Source of the DNA: Natronorubrum tibetense GA33
Lineage (GTDB): Archaea > Halobacteriota > Halobacteria > Halobacteriales > Natrialbaceae
Length of the DNA: 64,000 bases
NCBI RefSeq assembly: GCF_000383975.1
Contig: NZ_KB913019.1
Span: 62,001-126,000, forward strand
Direction: 5' to 3'
Positions 62,676 through 64,000 of this stretch are shown in pieces (the stretch's first letter is position 1; every line of letters starts with the position of its first letter). The notes under the pieces are model-generated. The model did no database searches and had not been told where the DNA came from. It saw only the letters and a program-made list of their open reading frames with translations. Both the position numbers and the translations under genes were made by a program.

Positions 62676-63686
62676 TTATTCCGACGGGAGCCGGCCGGTC
62701 AGCGCCTCGCTGGCGGGGGCGATCGGAAGTTCGGTTCCCAGCCCCTCCTCGAGAGCCTTCTCGTAGAGCATGTAGCCGGCGGCGACCGTCTCGATCCCCG
62801 TTCCGCCGCTGTCGAACACCGTGATTTCGCCGTCGCCCGTTCGACCGGGAGCGGTCCCTGCGACGACTTCACCGAGTTCCGCGTGGACGTGATCCTCGTC
62901 GACGACGCCCTCTTCGAGCGCCGCGAGGAACGATCCCGCGTCCTGTGTCACGCGGTCGCGGAGGTCGGGGACGTACGTCGCGCGCTCGATGGTCGTCGTG
63001 TCGAGTTCGCGGCGGCCGGGGGTGTACTGACCCATCGCCGTCACGTGCGTCCCGGGCTCGAGGTCGTCGCCGTCGAAGACCGGATCGGCCGCCTTCGTCG
63101 CCGTAATGACGACGTCGGCACCGGTTACGGCGGCCTCGCTCGAGTCGACGGCCTCGACGGACGCGTCGAGGTGGTCGTCGAACTCCGCGGCGAATGTCTC
63201 TCGATTCTCCGGCGTCGGTGAGAAGACGCGGACCGACTCGAAGTCGCGGACGGTCGTCGTCGCGTGGAGTTGGCCGCGGGCCTGTGCGCCACTACCGATG
63301 ACGGCGAGGGTGCTCGCGTCATCCCGCGAGAGCGCGTCGACGGCGACCGCACCGGCGGCGCCCGTCTTGAACGGATTCATGCTCGCACCGTCGATCAGCG
63401 CGATGGGTTCGCCGCTTTCGGCGTCGAACAGCGGCGTCACGAACCAGGCGTTGGGTCCGCTAAAGCCCGACGTGTACATGTAGCCACCCATCGCACCCGT
63501 CTCGGGGAGGATCGTCGAGTAGTTCGTGAGCTTTCCGTCCGGGTTCTCGTTGCGGAACGTCTGTCGCGGCAGGGCCGGGGCACCCTCTCCTCGTTGGCGG
63601 TAGCCCTCTCGGACGACGTCGACGTATTCGGCCGGCGTTGCGAGTCCGTCGACTTCGTCGCTGGTGAGAAACAGCGTGTCTGTCAT
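62676..63686 (-). CDS. Ornithine cyclodeaminase/mu-crystallin family protein
   Basis: A 336-residue protein of the OCD family. The NAD-binding segment is AVIGSGAQARGQLHATTTV, the active-site region includes INPFKTG-type sequence (MNPFKTGAAGAVAVDALSRDD), and GADVVITATKAADPVFDGD is typical. Family enzymes include ornithine cyclodeaminase, alanine dehydrogenase and various imine reductases. It stands beside a Lrp/AsnC regulator, which in archaea often controls amino-acid genes. The start at 63686 fits the family. Confidence 0.9.
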   Translation of the reverse strand: MTDTLFLTSDEVDGLATPAEYVDVVREGYRQRGEGAPALPRQTFRNENPDGKLTNYSTILPETGAMGGYMYTSGFSGPNAWFVTPLFDAESGEPIALIDGASMNPFKTGAAGAVAVDALSRDDASTLAVIGSGAQARGQLHATTTVRDFESVRVFSPTPENRETFAAEFDDHLDASVEAVDSSEAAVTGADVVITATKAADPVFDGDDLEPGTHVTAMGQYTPGRRELDTTTIERATYVPDLRDRVTQDAGSFLAALEEGVVDEDHVHAELGEVVAGTAPGRTGDGEITVFDSGGTGIETVAAGYMLYEKALEEGLGTELPIAPASEALTGRLPSE

Positions 63687-63773
63687 ACTCGATCCATCAC
63701 AGGCAGGGTAGAAAAAGGCAACCGTTAGGCGAGAGTTCTCACGCGCGGAGTGCTCGCGGCGCGTGCGGATCGC

Positions 63774-64000
63774 TTACTCGGTCTCGAGGACGTTGCCGAT
63801 CATCTCGTCGGACATGTTCTCCAGTATCCTGTTTTCGTTCTTGAGTTCGCGCATGACGAATCGGGACGACGTTTCGTTGACGCCGTCGATGGCGACGATA
63901 TCGTCGACGACCTCGTTCATCTGATCGTGGTTTTGGACGCGGGAGATGACGACGAAGTCGACGTCTCCCATGGTGTAGTAGACCTGCTGTACGCCCTCGA
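63774..64000 (-). CDS. Lrp/AsnC-family regulator, C-terminal part (cut by window end)
   Basis: The last 75 codons of a Lrp/AsnC regulator run off the window; its N-terminus, with the DNA-binding helix-turn-helix, lies beyond 64000. The visible part is the RAM/ligand-binding domain: VQQVYYTMGDVDFVVISRVQ, then EVVDDIVAIDGVNETSSRFV and a short tail. In archaea these regulators respond to amino acids. Its position next to the ornithine cyclodeaminase-like gene suggests control of amino-acid use. Confidence 0.85.
   Translation of the reverse strand, partial: EGVQQVYYTMGDVDFVVISRVQNHDQMNEVVDDIVAIDGVNETSSRFVMRELKNENRILENMSDEMIGNVLETE

Overview
The window is chromosomal DNA from a haloarchaeon, most likely of the Natrialba/Natrinema/Haloterrigena kind. 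The evidence is high GC, strongly acidic proteins with few Lys, Tat-type signal peptides, TATA-type promoters with leaderless starts, many four-base gene overlaps, haloarchaeal IS6- and IS630-type transposase remains, and a Cdc6/Orc1 gene flanked by haloarchaeal-type origin recognition boxes (ORBs). No rRNA or tRNA genes were seen.

Layout. 0-5 kb: a secreted polysaccharide deacetylase, a membrane 'sensor'-domain protein and a xanthine/CO-dehydrogenase-type operon whose two small subunits are reduced to remnants while the large subunit is intact. 5.3-9 kb: transposase scars, an MFS transporter and a broken ThDP-enzyme gene. 9.7-15.8 kb: a class III CoA-transferase, a TAXI-TRAP uptake system, a stub of a CoA-transferase beta subunit and an IclR regulator. 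15.8-18.7 kb: decayed, lower-GC sequence with a perfect 22-bp tandem repeat, an HxlR regulator remnant and a 46-residue zinc protein. 18.75-21 kb: a replication origin, with two reversed and two forward ORBs around an AT-rich core, then orc1/cdc6, then a same-direction ORB array. 21.1-27.2 kb: a PadR regulator and an AddA/AddB-like helicase-nuclease pair.

27.3-63.7 kb is dense catabolic territory. It holds several MFS carriers (three of them close paralogues), three FAD amino-acid/amine oxidases, a thiolase with its Zn-ribbon OB-fold partner, an M20 peptidase, gamma-glutamyltransferase, a class III aminotransferase, two zinc alcohol dehydrogenases, two acyl-CoA dehydrogenases, a D-2-hydroxyacid dehydrogenase, a second class III CoA-transferase, an HpcH/HpaI aldolase, an intact ThDP enzyme, a two-subunit CoA-transferase, enoyl-CoA hydratase, an enolase-superfamily dehydratase, an LLM oxidoreductase and an ornithine-cyclodeaminase-like enzyme. 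Together these suggest uptake of organic or amino acids, CoA activation, beta-oxidation-like steps and retro-aldol cleavage; the substrates cannot be read from sequence alone.

Two themes stand out. First, the 7-16 kb segment looks like a decayed counterpart of the 44-57 kb segment: MFS, ThDP enzyme, class III CoA-transferase and CoA-transferase beta subunit occur in both, but two of the four are broken in the first. Second, several broken genes keep both ends while the middle is deleted. A compact three-way-junction RNA-like structure between two convergent genes (51.9 kb) resembles the 3' scaffold RNA of TnpB (IS200/IS605) elements, but no tnpB is present.
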